A DNA stretch of 64,000 bases, taken from the NCBI GenBank assembly GCA_022813675.1, contig CP063375.1:186001-250000 (forward strand), written 5' to 3'. How positions within the stretch are numbered: the stretch's first letter is position 1; each line of letters opens with the position of its first letter. The notes beneath the pieces were generated by a model, which worked only from the letters and a program-made list of their open reading frames with translations, did not search any database and was not told where the DNA came from. A program made the translations under genes and the position numbers. This document shows positions 1-8,066 of this stretch, in pieces. The stretch comes from Deferribacteraceae bacterium V6Fe1. Lineage in GTDB: Bacteria; Chrysiogenota; Deferribacteres; Deferribacterales; Deferrivibrionaceae.

Positions 1-207
1 ACCTAGGTGACAATCCACACAAGTCGGAACACCTTCCATGTTAACTTCTTTGTCCACTTCAGTCGGGTCAAGATACATTTGAGGATATCCTAACTTTTCC
101 AAAGCTTGCTTGTCAGAATGACATTTGACACAGCTGGAATCAGGGTCATACGCCATTACCATACTACAAGTAAAAATAAAAATAAAACAAAATAAAATCT
201 TCTTCAT
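1..207 (-). CDS. Multihaem cytochrome c, N-terminal part (cut by window edge)
   Basis: Only the first 69 codons are visible. The reading frame opens at an ATG preceded by AAGGAGG and begins with a signal peptide (MKK, hydrophobic stretch, cleavage probably after AMA), so the product is exported. Two haem c attachment motifs follow, CVKCH and CVDCH, about 31 residues apart. This is the spacing of a multihaem electron-transfer cytochrome and more motifs probably lie beyond the edge. The gene lies downstream of a histidine kinase and a sigma-54 activator on the same strand and has its own -24/-12 promoter, so it is probably a target of that system. The class (nitrite reductase-linked, NapC-like or other) cannot be decided from the fragment. 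Confidence 0.85.
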   Translation of the reverse strand, partial: MKKILFCFIFIFTCSMVMAYDPDSSCVKCHSDKQALEKLGYPQMYLDPTEVDKEVNMEGVPTCVDCHLG

Positions 208-239
208 CTATACCTCCTTCGAAAGTTTATTCGTTTTTT

Positions 240-255
240 TGCAAATAAAATGCCA
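240..255 (-). promoter_or_regulatory. Sigma-54 (-24/-12) promoter of the cytochrome gene
   Basis: Read on the minus strand the site is TGGCATTTTATTTGCA. It matches the consensus TGGCAC-N5-TTGCW at all positions but one, with the invariant GG and GC exactly 10 bases apart. Transcription should start near 229, leaving a leader of about 22 nt that carries the AAGGAGG ribosome site. The adjacent regulator has the GAFTGA sigma-54 contact motif. Confidence 0.85.
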
Positions 256-273
256 AAATATCTGTTCAAAGAA

Positions 274-342
274 TGTTGTATTTCTTAAGGTTAATTTATA
301 AAGATGTTGGATTTTGAGAATTAAGTGTCTTAAAATGCAACA
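274..342. promoter_or_regulatory. Three TGTTGnATTT repeats, candidate enhancer (UAS)
   Basis: The ten-base word TGTTGnATTT occurs at 274-283 and 305-314 on the plus strand and inverted at 333-342. Spacing is 31 and 28 bases, close to three helical turns. The two distal copies lie about 80 and 108 bases upstream of the predicted start of the cytochrome transcript, the usual range for activator sites of NtrC-type proteins. Binding by the neighbouring regulator is inferred. Confidence 0.5.
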
Positions 343-352
343 CAAATATTAT

Positions 353-1651
353 TTATTGTAAATTATATTCTTTCAATTTTCGATAAAGTGTTGATCTGTC
401 AATCTGTAAAATAGAGGCAGTTTTTACTTTATCATAATTATTTTTCCTAAGTACATTCATGATGTGACGTTTTTCCATATCTGAAAGACTCAAGTCTTTC
501 TCTTCGTACTCAAATGTTTTTTCTGTAATTATTGAAGTACTAGTGATAGTGCTTTCATTACTTTCGATTATCATTGCCCGTTCTATAATATTAGACAATT
601 CCCTTATATTACCCGGATAATCATATGACAAAAGCTTACTCTTTGCCTTTTCTTCAATGTCTATAATTGTTGGGTTTAAACTTTTAAATTTTTTAATAAA
701 GAAATATGCCAGTGGTAAAATATCTTCTTTTCTTTCTCTTAAAGGTGGTATTTTTATTTTAACTACACCAATCCTATAATACAAATCATCCCTAAAACCA
801 CCATTTTTAACTAACGTGTTCAAGTCCATATTAGTAGCGGTAATCAGCCTTATGTCACTTTTTTCAATACTTTCCGAACCCAAAGGGTAAAAAGTTTTAG
901 TTTCAATAAACCTTAAAAGTTTAGACTGAATAGTAAGAGGAATTTCACTTATTTCATCTAAAAACAATGTACCGCCATTTGCGACTGAAATAAGACCTCG
1001 CTTATTTCTATCAGCGCCAGTAAACGCTCCTCTTTTAAAACCAAATAATTCACTTTCAAATATGTTTTCCTGAAAATTTGCACAATTAATCGATATTATA
1101 GAATTATTATTTCTTGGGCTATTTTCATGAACAAATCTAGCAACAAGTTCTTTCCCTGTTCCACTCTCTCCTTCGATTAAAATATTAGAATCTGTTTTGG
1201 CTACCTTCTGAGCAAAAGCAAGTAGTTGTGCCATAACACTTGAGTTATACACGATGTTTACTTTATTGGCCTCCAAAAGAATTCTTCCTTTTATATTTAT
1301 TGCTTCTGAAATTTGAGATAATTTTAACTTTAATACTTCTATATCAACAGGCTTAAGCAAATAATCATAAGCGCCCGATTTAATAGCATCAACCGCTTCC
1401 TCAACGGTACCATATCCAGTTATTAACATTACATATATATCACCTGATATCTCTTTTATTTTTTTTAATAAATCAATTCCATTAATTTTAGGCAACTTTA
1501 TATCTGATATTACCACATCAATGAACTCGTTTTCCAGATGGTTTAAAGCTATTTCAGGGTCAGTAGTCCCATAAACGTCATAATAATTCTGAAGACTTCT
1601 TACTAAAGTATTGTTTAATACTTTATTATCTTCAATTATCAAAACTTTCAT
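353..1651 (-). CDS. NtrC-family sigma-54-dependent response regulator
   Basis: 432 residues with the full NtrC architecture. The receiver domain (about 1-115) has acidic residues E7/D8, phosphoacceptor D50 in VISDIKLP and the conserved Lys in LLKPVD. The central AAA+ domain (about 135-370) has Walker A GESGTGKE, the sigma-54 contact loop GAFTGA and Walker B GGTLFLDE. A C-terminal Fis-type helix-turn-helix (about 390-430) ends in STLYRKLKEY. The ATG at 1651 was chosen because GAGG lies upstream and it matches the receiver-domain start. It overlaps the kinase gene by about 20 bases, so the two are translationally coupled. It probably activates the downstream cytochrome gene; the signal is unknown. 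Confidence 0.93.
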   Translation of the reverse strand: MKVLIIEDNKVLNNTLVRSLQNYYDVYGTTDPEIALNHLENEFIDVVISDIKLPKINGIDLLKKIKEISGDIYVMLITGYGTVEEAVDAIKSGAYDYLLKPVDIEVLKLKLSQISEAINIKGRILLEANKVNIVYNSSVMAQLLAFAQKVAKTDSNILIEGESGTGKELVARFVHENSPRNNNSIISINCANFQENIFESELFGFKRGAFTGADRNKRGLISVANGGTLFLDEISEIPLTIQSKLLRFIETKTFYPLGSESIEKSDIRLITATNMDLNTLVKNGGFRDDLYYRIGVVKIKIPPLRERKEDILPLAYFFIKKFKSLNPTIIDIEEKAKSKLLSYDYPGNIRELSNIIERAMIIESNESTITSTSIITEKTFEYEEKDLSLSDMEKRHIMNVLRKNNYDKVKTASILQIDRSTLYRKLKEYNLQ

Positions 1652-3482
1652 ATTTATCAAACCTCAAAACAAATTCCGTCCATTCACCTTTCTTGGATTT
1701 TACTTCAATTTTTCCATTATGATCGGATACAATTTTGTGTACAAGACTCAACCCCAAACCCATACCTTTTTGTGGATTTTTTGTAGTATAAAACGGTACA
1801 AAGATATTGTTTATCGTTTCCTCATCCATACCTCTTCCGTTATCCCTTATAACTATCCAGACTTCACCATTTTTTTCAAAAACCTCAATAGTTATCCTAC
1901 AATTAACATCAGAGGCTTCAATTGCATTTAGCAAAATATTAAATATTACTTGATTCAATAATACTCTATTACCTAAAATATTACAATCCACCAAGTTTGA
2001 TTCTATAACTAACTCATTAAAAATATTCTTAAAATATAGAATATTACTTTCTATGACTTCTTTTATATTTACCACATCATTTGCTTGCACTTTATTTTGA
2101 GGATCAAGTAATTTTAAATTTTTTATAATGGACACGCATTTTTTAGCCTCATTCTTTATATCGACAATATCATTTATATTTACCTCATTATTTTTGCTTT
2201 CTTCTATCACAATGTCGCACAATAAAATAATTGAATTTAAAGGTGTGTTTAATTCGTGGCTGATCCCTGCAGACAAAAGGCCAATAGAGCTTAATCTGTT
2301 TAAAAGCTCAATCCTTTTTTGTCTCTCTTCTATTTCCAAAATATATTTTTGCAGTGCTTTAACCATTTCATAAATATTTATTACTATTTCGTTAAGTTCT
2401 TTGTCCATTTTTGTTTCATCAACCTTATAACTAAAATCTCCTTTTCCATAAGCATTAAGTGCCAATTTTATTTCATTTAGCGGTTTAAAAAATCTTGCGG
2501 TAAAAAATATGGATACAAAAAGACTTAAAAATACGGAAACAATAAATATTGACAGTAAGTTTTTTTTAAGAACTTCAAGTACACTTAAATAATAATTGGA
2601 ATAGAGAGTATTGCATATTACCCATTTTCGTGTCTTGTCTTTGTAAGGATAAACTGATGCAAATGCAAAAATATCTTCATTGATTTTATATATGCCAAAA
2701 TCCTCTTTTATTTTATCAAACAGTTCTTTCCCGTAAATATTCTGAAAATAATAATTTGTATTATATTGGTTAGCAAATTCGTAACTTTTATCTCTATGAA
2801 ACAAAAATATACCGTTTCTTTCTTTATCCATATAATTTACTTCAACCAGAAAAGCCACGCCGGTCTCTTTTTTAAATCTACTAACAAACTGACCTATTTT
2901 CAATCCCCAAAAGTTTATAATTAAATATCCTATTTTCTTATTATTAGACATTATTGGTACAACAGCTCTAACCATAGCAGGGCAAAAATTAGTTGTTTCA
3001 GGCAACTTACCTCTCTCGAAGTTGGAAAGTATTATTTCAGAGGAATTACTTGTAACTGCTTCTTTAAAAAAATCTTTTTCAGACAAACTAATTTCCGTGT
3101 ACTTTTTGTCTCTTGACAAGACCTCCCCTTCCCTCACAAAAACCTTAATATGACCTTGTAAATCTGTTATACGTAGTGCCTGAATAATAGGAAGTTTAGA
3201 ATATATTTCCAAAAACTTTTCCTCAAGCTTTTCTTTAATGTTAACATCGTAATCTTCTAAAAACTTTTCAACCAAATAATCTCGGCTAATGTTGTAGCTA
3301 ATATCTTTGATATACCTTAAAAATTCCTCTATGGAGCTTTTCGAGTTTGCAGTCATCGCTTCTGCCTGACCCATAACTTCCAACAGTAAGATTTGCTTGC
3401 TTTGATAATAATTGATTGTTGTCAGTACAGTTAAAATAACAGTCACTAATATTAGTATGTGAATAGTAAGCTTAACTTTCAT
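1632..3482 (-). CDS. Membrane sensor histidine kinase
   Basis: 616 residues. There is a transmembrane helix at about 5-27, a large extracytoplasmic sensor region (about 30-290, probably Cache-like by size and position), a second transmembrane helix near 300-322, a HAMP-like linker with coiled coil, then the kinase core. The phosphorylated histidine is H409 in ISHELNTPL. The ATPase domain shows an N box (NQVIFNILLNAIEA), G1 (DNGRGMD) and G2 (GMGLGLSL). It ends inside the start of the response-regulator gene, its obvious partner. The ligand cannot be read from sequence. Only a weak Shine-Dalgarno precedes the ATG. Confidence 0.93.
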   Translation of the reverse strand: MKVKLTIHILILVTVILTVLTTINYYQSKQILLLEVMGQAEAMTANSKSSIEEFLRYIKDISYNISRDYLVEKFLEDYDVNIKEKLEEKFLEIYSKLPIIQALRITDLQGHIKVFVREGEVLSRDKKYTEISLSEKDFFKEAVTSNSSEIILSNFERGKLPETTNFCPAMVRAVVPIMSNNKKIGYLIINFWGLKIGQFVSRFKKETGVAFLVEVNYMDKERNGIFLFHRDKSYEFANQYNTNYYFQNIYGKELFDKIKEDFGIYKINEDIFAFASVYPYKDKTRKWVICNTLYSNYYLSVLEVLKKNLLSIFIVSVFLSLFVSIFFTARFFKPLNEIKLALNAYGKGDFSYKVDETKMDKELNEIVINIYEMVKALQKYILEIEERQKRIELLNRLSSIGLLSAGISHELNTPLNSIILLCDIVIEESKNNEVNINDIVDIKNEAKKCVSIIKNLKLLDPQNKVQANDVVNIKEVIESNILYFKNIFNELVIESNLVDCNILGNRVLLNQVIFNILLNAIEASDVNCRITIEVFEKNGEVWIVIRDNGRGMDEETINNIFVPFYTTKNPQKGMGLGLSLVHKIVSDHNGKIEVKSKKGEWTEFVLRFDKYESFDN

Positions 3483-3762
3483 ACTATAGATATCCTATAC
3501 CAAGATATCTAAAAGTTAAAGCTATTCTTTAGTATTGACAAGGGTAGTGTCAACTTAATTGTGTCGCCCATCACGCTTGAAATATTTGGATAATTGCTCT
3601 AAAATTACATCATCCATTGTTAAATCCTCATTTGAAAGTTTTTTTTATCTTGCATGAGTTGTGAAGTTTTACTTAAAAGTATCCTTACTTTTGTTCCAGC
3701 TTCTAACGCATTTACCGTTTAAACTCAATAGCTGAAAATCTGTCATTTTCTTAATATTGTTA
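3483..3762. other. 280-bp gap between the cob operon and the kinase gene
   Basis: No intact gene is visible. On the minus strand a stop-bounded frame at about 3566-3635 reads MDDVILEQLSKYFKRDGRHN and stops just before a TTGACA-N7-TGTCAA inverted repeat. The upstream continuation is broken by stops and a frame change. This looks like the tail of a decayed gene, possibly a transposase whose terminal repeat follows the stop, but the family was not recognised. A weak 6-bp hairpin (3733-3749) follows cbiH and lacks a T tract. Confidence 0.3.
3524..3553 (-). promoter_or_regulatory. Possible sigma-70 promoter of the two-component operon
   Basis: On the minus strand TTGACA is followed after 18 bases by AAGAAT (4 of 6 to consensus), about 40 bases before the kinase ATG. 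The TTGACA is also one arm of a 6-bp inverted repeat (TTGACA at 3535-3540, TGTCAA at 3548-3553), so the site may also be an operator or an insertion-sequence end. Confidence 0.35.
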
Positions 3763-4491
3763 CTATCCGTATTTTTCCAAATACCCACGCGGTGTAATCA
3801 TCTTACCATTTTTAATATAAGTTTTGGTATTACCTACGATAACAGTTGTTGACATATCTACTATATCATAATCGAAGTTACTGATATAACTTATTTTTAC
3901 CATCTCATTATCCCTTTCACAATTTTTTACAATGCCACAAACCAAATCCCCTCTCTGTTCATAAAAGGTTGTTAATACTTCTTTTAGATATTTGTCCCTT
4001 TTTTTACTTTTTGGATTGTAAATTGCAGTGACAAAATCACCAAAATTTATAGCATCTACCCTTTTTCTAATAATTTCAAAAGGGGTTAACAAATCAGACA
4101 AAGATAAAATCACTAAATCTTCACAAATTGGTGCTCCAAGCTTTGTACTTGCTGACAAACCTGCTGTTATCCCAGGGATAATTTCAATATTTTCGAAATC
4201 TTCACTGAGCTCAAAAACAAGTGAGGCCAAGGCATAAAGGGAAGCATCTCCACCACAAACAAGAGAAACTGTTTTCCCGCTTTTTGCTTCATCCAATGCA
4301 AATTTTACCCTTTCTACCTCCCCCTTCATACCATTTGAAAAAACAGTTTTACCTTTGATTAGGGGTTGTATGATGTCTAAATATTTTATATATCCACAAA
4401 TTAGCTCACTATTTTGAATTGCCTGCAACCCTCTTTGAGTAATAAGATCATGACGACCGGGGCCTATCCCTACAACAAATAGTTTACCCAT
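3763..4491 (-). CDS. cbiH: Precorrin-3B / cobalt-factor III C17-methyltransferase
   Basis: 242 residues, the usual size for CobJ/CbiH. It is a SAM-dependent tetrapyrrole methylase that methylates C17 and contracts the ring. Motifs are the N-terminal GIGPG, GGDASLYALA in the substrate/SAM region and PGITAGLSASTKLGAP. It is the last gene of the long cob operon and overlaps the preceding cbiG by 8 bases. With CbiD, CbiG and CbiK nearby, the anaerobic (cobalt-early) name CbiH is preferred to CobJ. Confidence 0.93.
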   Translation of the reverse strand: MGKLFVVGIGPGRHDLITQRGLQAIQNSELICGYIKYLDIIQPLIKGKTVFSNGMKGEVERVKFALDEAKSGKTVSLVCGGDASLYALASLVFELSEDFENIEIIPGITAGLSASTKLGAPICEDLVILSLSDLLTPFEIIRKRVDAINFGDFVTAIYNPKSKKRDKYLKEVLTTFYEQRGDLVCGIVKNCERDNEMVKISYISNFDYDIVDMSTTVIVGNTKTYIKNGKMITPRGYLEKYG

Positions 4492-5269
4492 TTAATAAAT
4501 TCTCCTTTGCTATTGCTATTGTAACTCCATCAAAAACAGTTTTTACTAAGATAAGTTTAGGATTTCTTGCTGCAAGCAAAGCTGAAGGTTCGGCTACCCC
4601 TTTGATTCCTAAATATTTTTTTGCTGCAGTCTCTTTAAAAGAATATAATGCATTTTCGTAAAGCTCTTTTGGTAAAAACCTCAAATAACAATTAAGCTCC
4701 TTTGCAGCTTCGATTAGTCCTATCTCACCTTTTTTATGCCAGCAAGAAGCAATTACCCTTATATTGTTAGTTGATATATTTACAATTTCTGTTGCACGAT
4801 TTAATGCATCAAGGATTTTCTCTTTTTTAACCCCTTGTCTGCAACCTACTCCAGCCACATAGATTTTATTTGCTTCACTTGCCGTAGTAATAATAGGTTC
4901 AGCCCCCGTAATCGAGGCGACTAAAAAGGTAAGCTCATTTGCTCCCCCTTCATGCCCGGAAAGCATGCTTATTGCAAATCTACCCACTTCATCACAAACT
5001 ACAACCGCAGGGTCTACATATTTATTTTTTATCAAACCATTAACCATTCTTGCTACTATCCCTTGGGCCATTATTGCAACTATACCTTCGTAATTTTTAA
5101 AACAGTAACTAAAAATATCTTGCAATGAATCAAAATATTTAGCCTGCACTAAGTTTTTACATTTATCAGGTAAATAAAGAGTAGCTGTTAATTCATTAAC
5201 TATTTTTTCAGCTAAACGGGCTCCTTTTTCAGTTATCGCTATTACAGAAATTCTTTTTCCTAAACTCAT
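4484..5269 (-). CDS. cbiG: Cobalt-precorrin-5A hydrolase CbiG, short form
   Basis: CbiG opens the delta-lactone of cobalt-precorrin-5A and releases the C20 fragment as acetaldehyde. The start is set at MSLGKRISVIAITEKG, giving 261 residues. The N-terminal domain (about 1-120; GIVAIMAQGIVARM, SGHEGGANEL) is followed almost directly by the C-terminal domain (about 125-261; VAGVGCRQGVKKEKI, EPSALLAA). The central domain of typical CbiG proteins of around 350 residues appears to be missing. The start lies 41 bases inside cbiF, an unusually long overlap. Confidence 0.88.
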   Translation of the reverse strand: MSLGKRISVIAITEKGARLAEKIVNELTATLYLPDKCKNLVQAKYFDSLQDIFSYCFKNYEGIVAIMAQGIVARMVNGLIKNKYVDPAVVVCDEVGRFAISMLSGHEGGANELTFLVASITGAEPIITTASEANKIYVAGVGCRQGVKKEKILDALNRATEIVNISTNNIRVIASCWHKKGEIGLIEAAKELNCYLRFLPKELYENALYSFKETAAKKYLGIKGVAEPSALLAARNPKLILVKTVFDGVTIAIAKENLLNG

Positions 5270-6011
5270 GTTCAAAATCCTTATCATATAATTTTGAGTA
5301 TGTTATTATATTTTTTTTATCAATAACTTCCCCTATTAGTATAATTGCATGTTTATTAATTTTGTTTTCTTCTAAAATTTCTGTCAGCTTTTCTAATGTT
5401 GTAATAATAATTTTTTCATCCTCCCACGAAACTTTATAACATATAGCCACAGGGGTATCTTTATCCCACCCATGTTTTAAAAAGGTATCTTTCAATCTAT
5501 CCCCGCCGGTTGCAGATAGATAAAAAGCAAAAGTGCCACCATGTGATGCAAGCATGTCAATAGATTCGTTTTTTGGGACTGGAGTTCTCCCTTCCGTACG
5601 CGAAATAGTTACCGTTTGTGCAATTTCAGGAGCAGTCAATTCTATTTTTAATTTTGCAGCTGCTGCAAAAAGTGATGTTACTCCAGGAATTATCTCATAA
5701 GGTATCCCCCTTTTATCAAGCTCCAACATCTGCTCATATATTGCACCATAGATGGAAGGATCACCTGTATGTAATCTTGTGACAACTTTCCCCTTTTTGT
5801 AGTATTTTTCAATTGTATCTACAATTTCTAAAAGATTCATTTTTGAAGAATCATAAAATTTGCACATATTAGATGCATAATTTAAGATATCTTTGTTAAC
5901 GAGTGAGCCGGCATAAATAATAACATCAGATTTAGCTATTATTTTCATCCCTTTAACCGTAATTAATTCCGGATCTCCGGGCCCGGCTCCAATAAAATAA
6001 ACTTTATTCAT
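5229..6011 (-). CDS. cbiF: Cobalt-precorrin-4 C11-methyltransferase
   Basis: 260 residues, full length. The tetrapyrrole methylase signature GAGPGDPELITVKG is at the N terminus, LHTGDPSIYGA near 85 and PGVTSLFAAAAKL near 110, followed by the CbiF-typical region with FYLSATGG. It adds a methyl group at C11 of cobalt-precorrin-4. It directly abuts cbiE upstream, and its 3' end overlaps cbiG. Confidence 0.94.
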   Translation of the reverse strand: MNKVYFIGAGPGDPELITVKGMKIIAKSDVIIYAGSLVNKDILNYASNMCKFYDSSKMNLLEIVDTIEKYYKKGKVVTRLHTGDPSIYGAIYEQMLELDKRGIPYEIIPGVTSLFAAAAKLKIELTAPEIAQTVTISRTEGRTPVPKNESIDMLASHGGTFAFYLSATGGDRLKDTFLKHGWDKDTPVAICYKVSWEDEKIIITTLEKLTEILEENKINKHAIILIGEVIDKKNIITYSKLYDKDFEHEFRKKNFCNSDN

Positions 6012-6656
6012 CTAACTTTTTACCTCCAAATAAATAGCGTATAAACTTAATATTAATTTATTTATATCTTGCAAAGATTCTATTTTATAGATTGATTCGT
6101 CTGGCAAACCCAGATTATTCAAAATGTATATTTGAAAATTTGCTAAAATATTATTTAACTTTGGTAGAAAATCGAAAATTTTATGATTGTAATCGCTTAT
6201 TATATAAAGATTTTTATTGTAATGTAAACAAAACTCCAATTTTTTTTCAAACTCTTCAAATGGTATCTCTTTGCCGTGAAAAGATAAAAATTCAACATTA
6301 TCATAAGATTTAAAAAGCCTTGCCATACCAAGTTGAATGCTTGATATCCCGGGGATTACTTCGATAATCCTTTCTTTAAATCTCGCATAAAGAAGTTTTG
6401 AGAGTGAAAAAAAACCCGCATCACCGGAAACTACAACACCGATTATTCTACTTTGTTCGTTTGACAAAATTTCTATTGCATCTTTAACAGTATTTTTTAA
6501 GACTACATATCTGTTCTCAGAAAAAAGATTTTTAAATCTTTCAGCACCGATTAGAAAGTCAACTTTTTCTGCTGTCTTTAAAGCCTTTACAGTCAAATAA
6601 TCTTTATTTCCACAACCGGCTGAAATTATATAAATATTCTTATTCACAATATTCAC
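6012..6656 (-). CDS. cbiE: Cobalt-precorrin-7 C5-methyltransferase CbiE (no CbiT domain)
   Basis: 214 residues, the size of stand-alone CbiE. The N terminus reads SAGCGNKDYLT in place of the usual GxGPGD, and GVVVSGDAGFFSLS and PGISSIQLGMARL follow. It methylates C5 of the corrin ring. In many genomes CbiE is fused to or followed by CbiT, which methylates C15 and decarboxylates; neither is seen here. The start is GTG at 6656, with a second GTG at 6647 possible; no ATG is available. It overlaps the end of cbiD by 17 bases. Confidence 0.88.
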   Translation of the reverse strand: MNIVNKNIYIISAGCGNKDYLTVKALKTAEKVDFLIGAERFKNLFSENRYVVLKNTVKDAIEILSNEQSRIIGVVVSGDAGFFSLSKLLYARFKERIIEVIPGISSIQLGMARLFKSYDNVEFLSFHGKEIPFEEFEKKLEFCLHYNKNLYIISDYNHKIFDFLPKLNNILANFQIYILNNLGLPDESIYKIESLQDINKLILSLYAIYLEVKS

Positions 6657-7614
6657 CCACTTTATTACACTTCATATCATACAATTTGACATAAACTTTA
6701 TTGAAATAAAAAACATCTTTTATCTTTTTACTTACAAGATACGCTATTTTATCAAAAGAATTTTTACAGCATACCTCTTCCACTGTGTTAAAATCGTAAT
6801 CTATATTCAAAGCCTCTTTGACAAAATCATTTGCCTGAGGAGAATGTTTTGAGTGGGTATTGAAATAGCCCATTGCAAGTTTTGCTATCTTCCCTGGATG
6901 TCCAGAAATACCTATATCTTTAACATTTTTCTTTATAAGATATTCAAAAGCATCCTTAAAATAGTTACTTACAATCACCGACGGAGCTATATTTTCTTTT
7001 TTTAAACATTTTTCCCCAATATTACCGGGGACAAGCCATAACAAATCATATTTTTGTGCAAGTAAAACATCAATCTCACACTTAAAACTTTCTATTAACG
7101 CATCAATACTCATGGGCTTTACGATACCTGTAGTTCCGATAATCGAAATCCCTCCAATAATCCCTAATCTTTTATTAAAGGTTTTTTCAGCTATTTTTTC
7201 ACCTTCCGGGACGATGATTGTTACCTCAACACCTTTATTTTCCTCAAGCAAACCTTCCAAATTCTGCTTTATCATTTTTCTTGGAGTAGGATTAATGGCT
7301 GATTCACCAATAGAGATCTGTAACCCTGGCTTGGTTATTATCCCTACACCTTTTTCACCTTTTATAGCTATCCCTTTTTTGTCAATCAATTTGACTTTTG
7401 CAAAAATTTCAATACCATCTGTAACATCCGGGTCATCACCACTCCACTTTTTAACACCTATAAGCCCGTTTTTGAAAATTAAGGGCACATTAATTATCTC
7501 ATCATTAGGCATTATTATCTCAACTTCTTCATAAATCTTACCTGTCAGCGTATAAAGCAAAGCACCTTTTGCGGCAGCTGTTGCCGCTGTGCCGGTTGTT
7601 ATACCTGTTTTCAT
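6640..7614 (-). CDS. cbiD: Cobalt-precorrin-5B C1-methyltransferase
   Basis: 324 residues, typical of CbiD, the marker gene of the anaerobic pathway. The N terminus MKTGITTGTAATAAAKGAL is the family hallmark, followed by GDDPDVTDG, INPTPRKMI and GTTGIVKPMS. It methylates C1 and is not related to the other SAM methylases in this operon. It starts 4 bases before the end of the precorrin-2 dehydrogenase gene. Confidence 0.95.
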   Translation of the reverse strand: MKTGITTGTAATAAAKGALLYTLTGKIYEEVEIIMPNDEIINVPLIFKNGLIGVKKWSGDDPDVTDGIEIFAKVKLIDKKGIAIKGEKGVGIITKPGLQISIGESAINPTPRKMIKQNLEGLLEENKGVEVTIIVPEGEKIAEKTFNKRLGIIGGISIIGTTGIVKPMSIDALIESFKCEIDVLLAQKYDLLWLVPGNIGEKCLKKENIAPSVIVSNYFKDAFEYLIKKNVKDIGISGHPGKIAKLAMGYFNTHSKHSPQANDFVKEALNIDYDFNTVEEVCCKNSFDKIAYLVSKKIKDVFYFNKVYVKLYDMKCNKVGEYCE

Positions 7615-8066
7615 TCATCACCTTTAAGTTTTTCTGATAAAATCTCTTTTATCTTTTTCGATAAAGCAGGTGAATCCCCCTTGGTTGAAATAGAAATCAT
7701 AATATCGTTGTAAGATATAACTGCCGGCATATAAAAATCTGATAACTCTTTATTATCGCATATATTAACTAGAATATTCAGTCTCTTTAAAATGGTTGCT
7801 GCTTGTTCGTTTGCACTTTTATCATTTGTACATATAAAAGCGAAATCGTAGTTTTCACTTATTAATTTTTCGTCAAAAGATGATTGAATCCATTTTATAT
7901 GGTGTTTTTCCAAAAGCTGCTGTAAAGATGGGTGCAACTCTTTAGAAATAATTGTAATTTCTGGATTGCTCCAAGCAATAATCGATTCTATCTTTCTTTT
8001 TGCCACATTACCGCCACCAATAAATAATAAGTTTTTACCGCTTAATTTAAAAATAAAAGGGAACAT
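7611..8066 (-). CDS. Precorrin-2 dehydrogenase (SirC / CysG N-terminal type)
   Basis: 151 residues. The dinucleotide-binding motif FIGGGNVAKRK lies near the N terminus, with DFAFICTNDKSANEQ and STKGDSPALSKKI further on, matching the short SirC-type proteins. It oxidises precorrin-2 to sirohydrochlorin with NAD+. It links the uroporphyrinogen methyltransferase CobA and the chelatase CbiK of the same operon. It overlaps cbiB by 20 bases. Confidence 0.9.
   Translation of the reverse strand: MFPFIFKLSGKNLLFIGGGNVAKRKIESIIAWSNPEITIISKELHPSLQQLLEKHHIKWIQSSFDEKLISENYDFAFICTNDKSANEQAATILKRLNILVNICDNKELSDFYMPAVISYNDIMISISTKGDSPALSKKIKEILSEKLKGDE

Noticed and set aside
3733-3749. GAAAAT/ATTTTC hairpin after cbiH as the cob operon terminator
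   Set aside because: Only six AT-rich pairs and no T tract follow on the minus strand.
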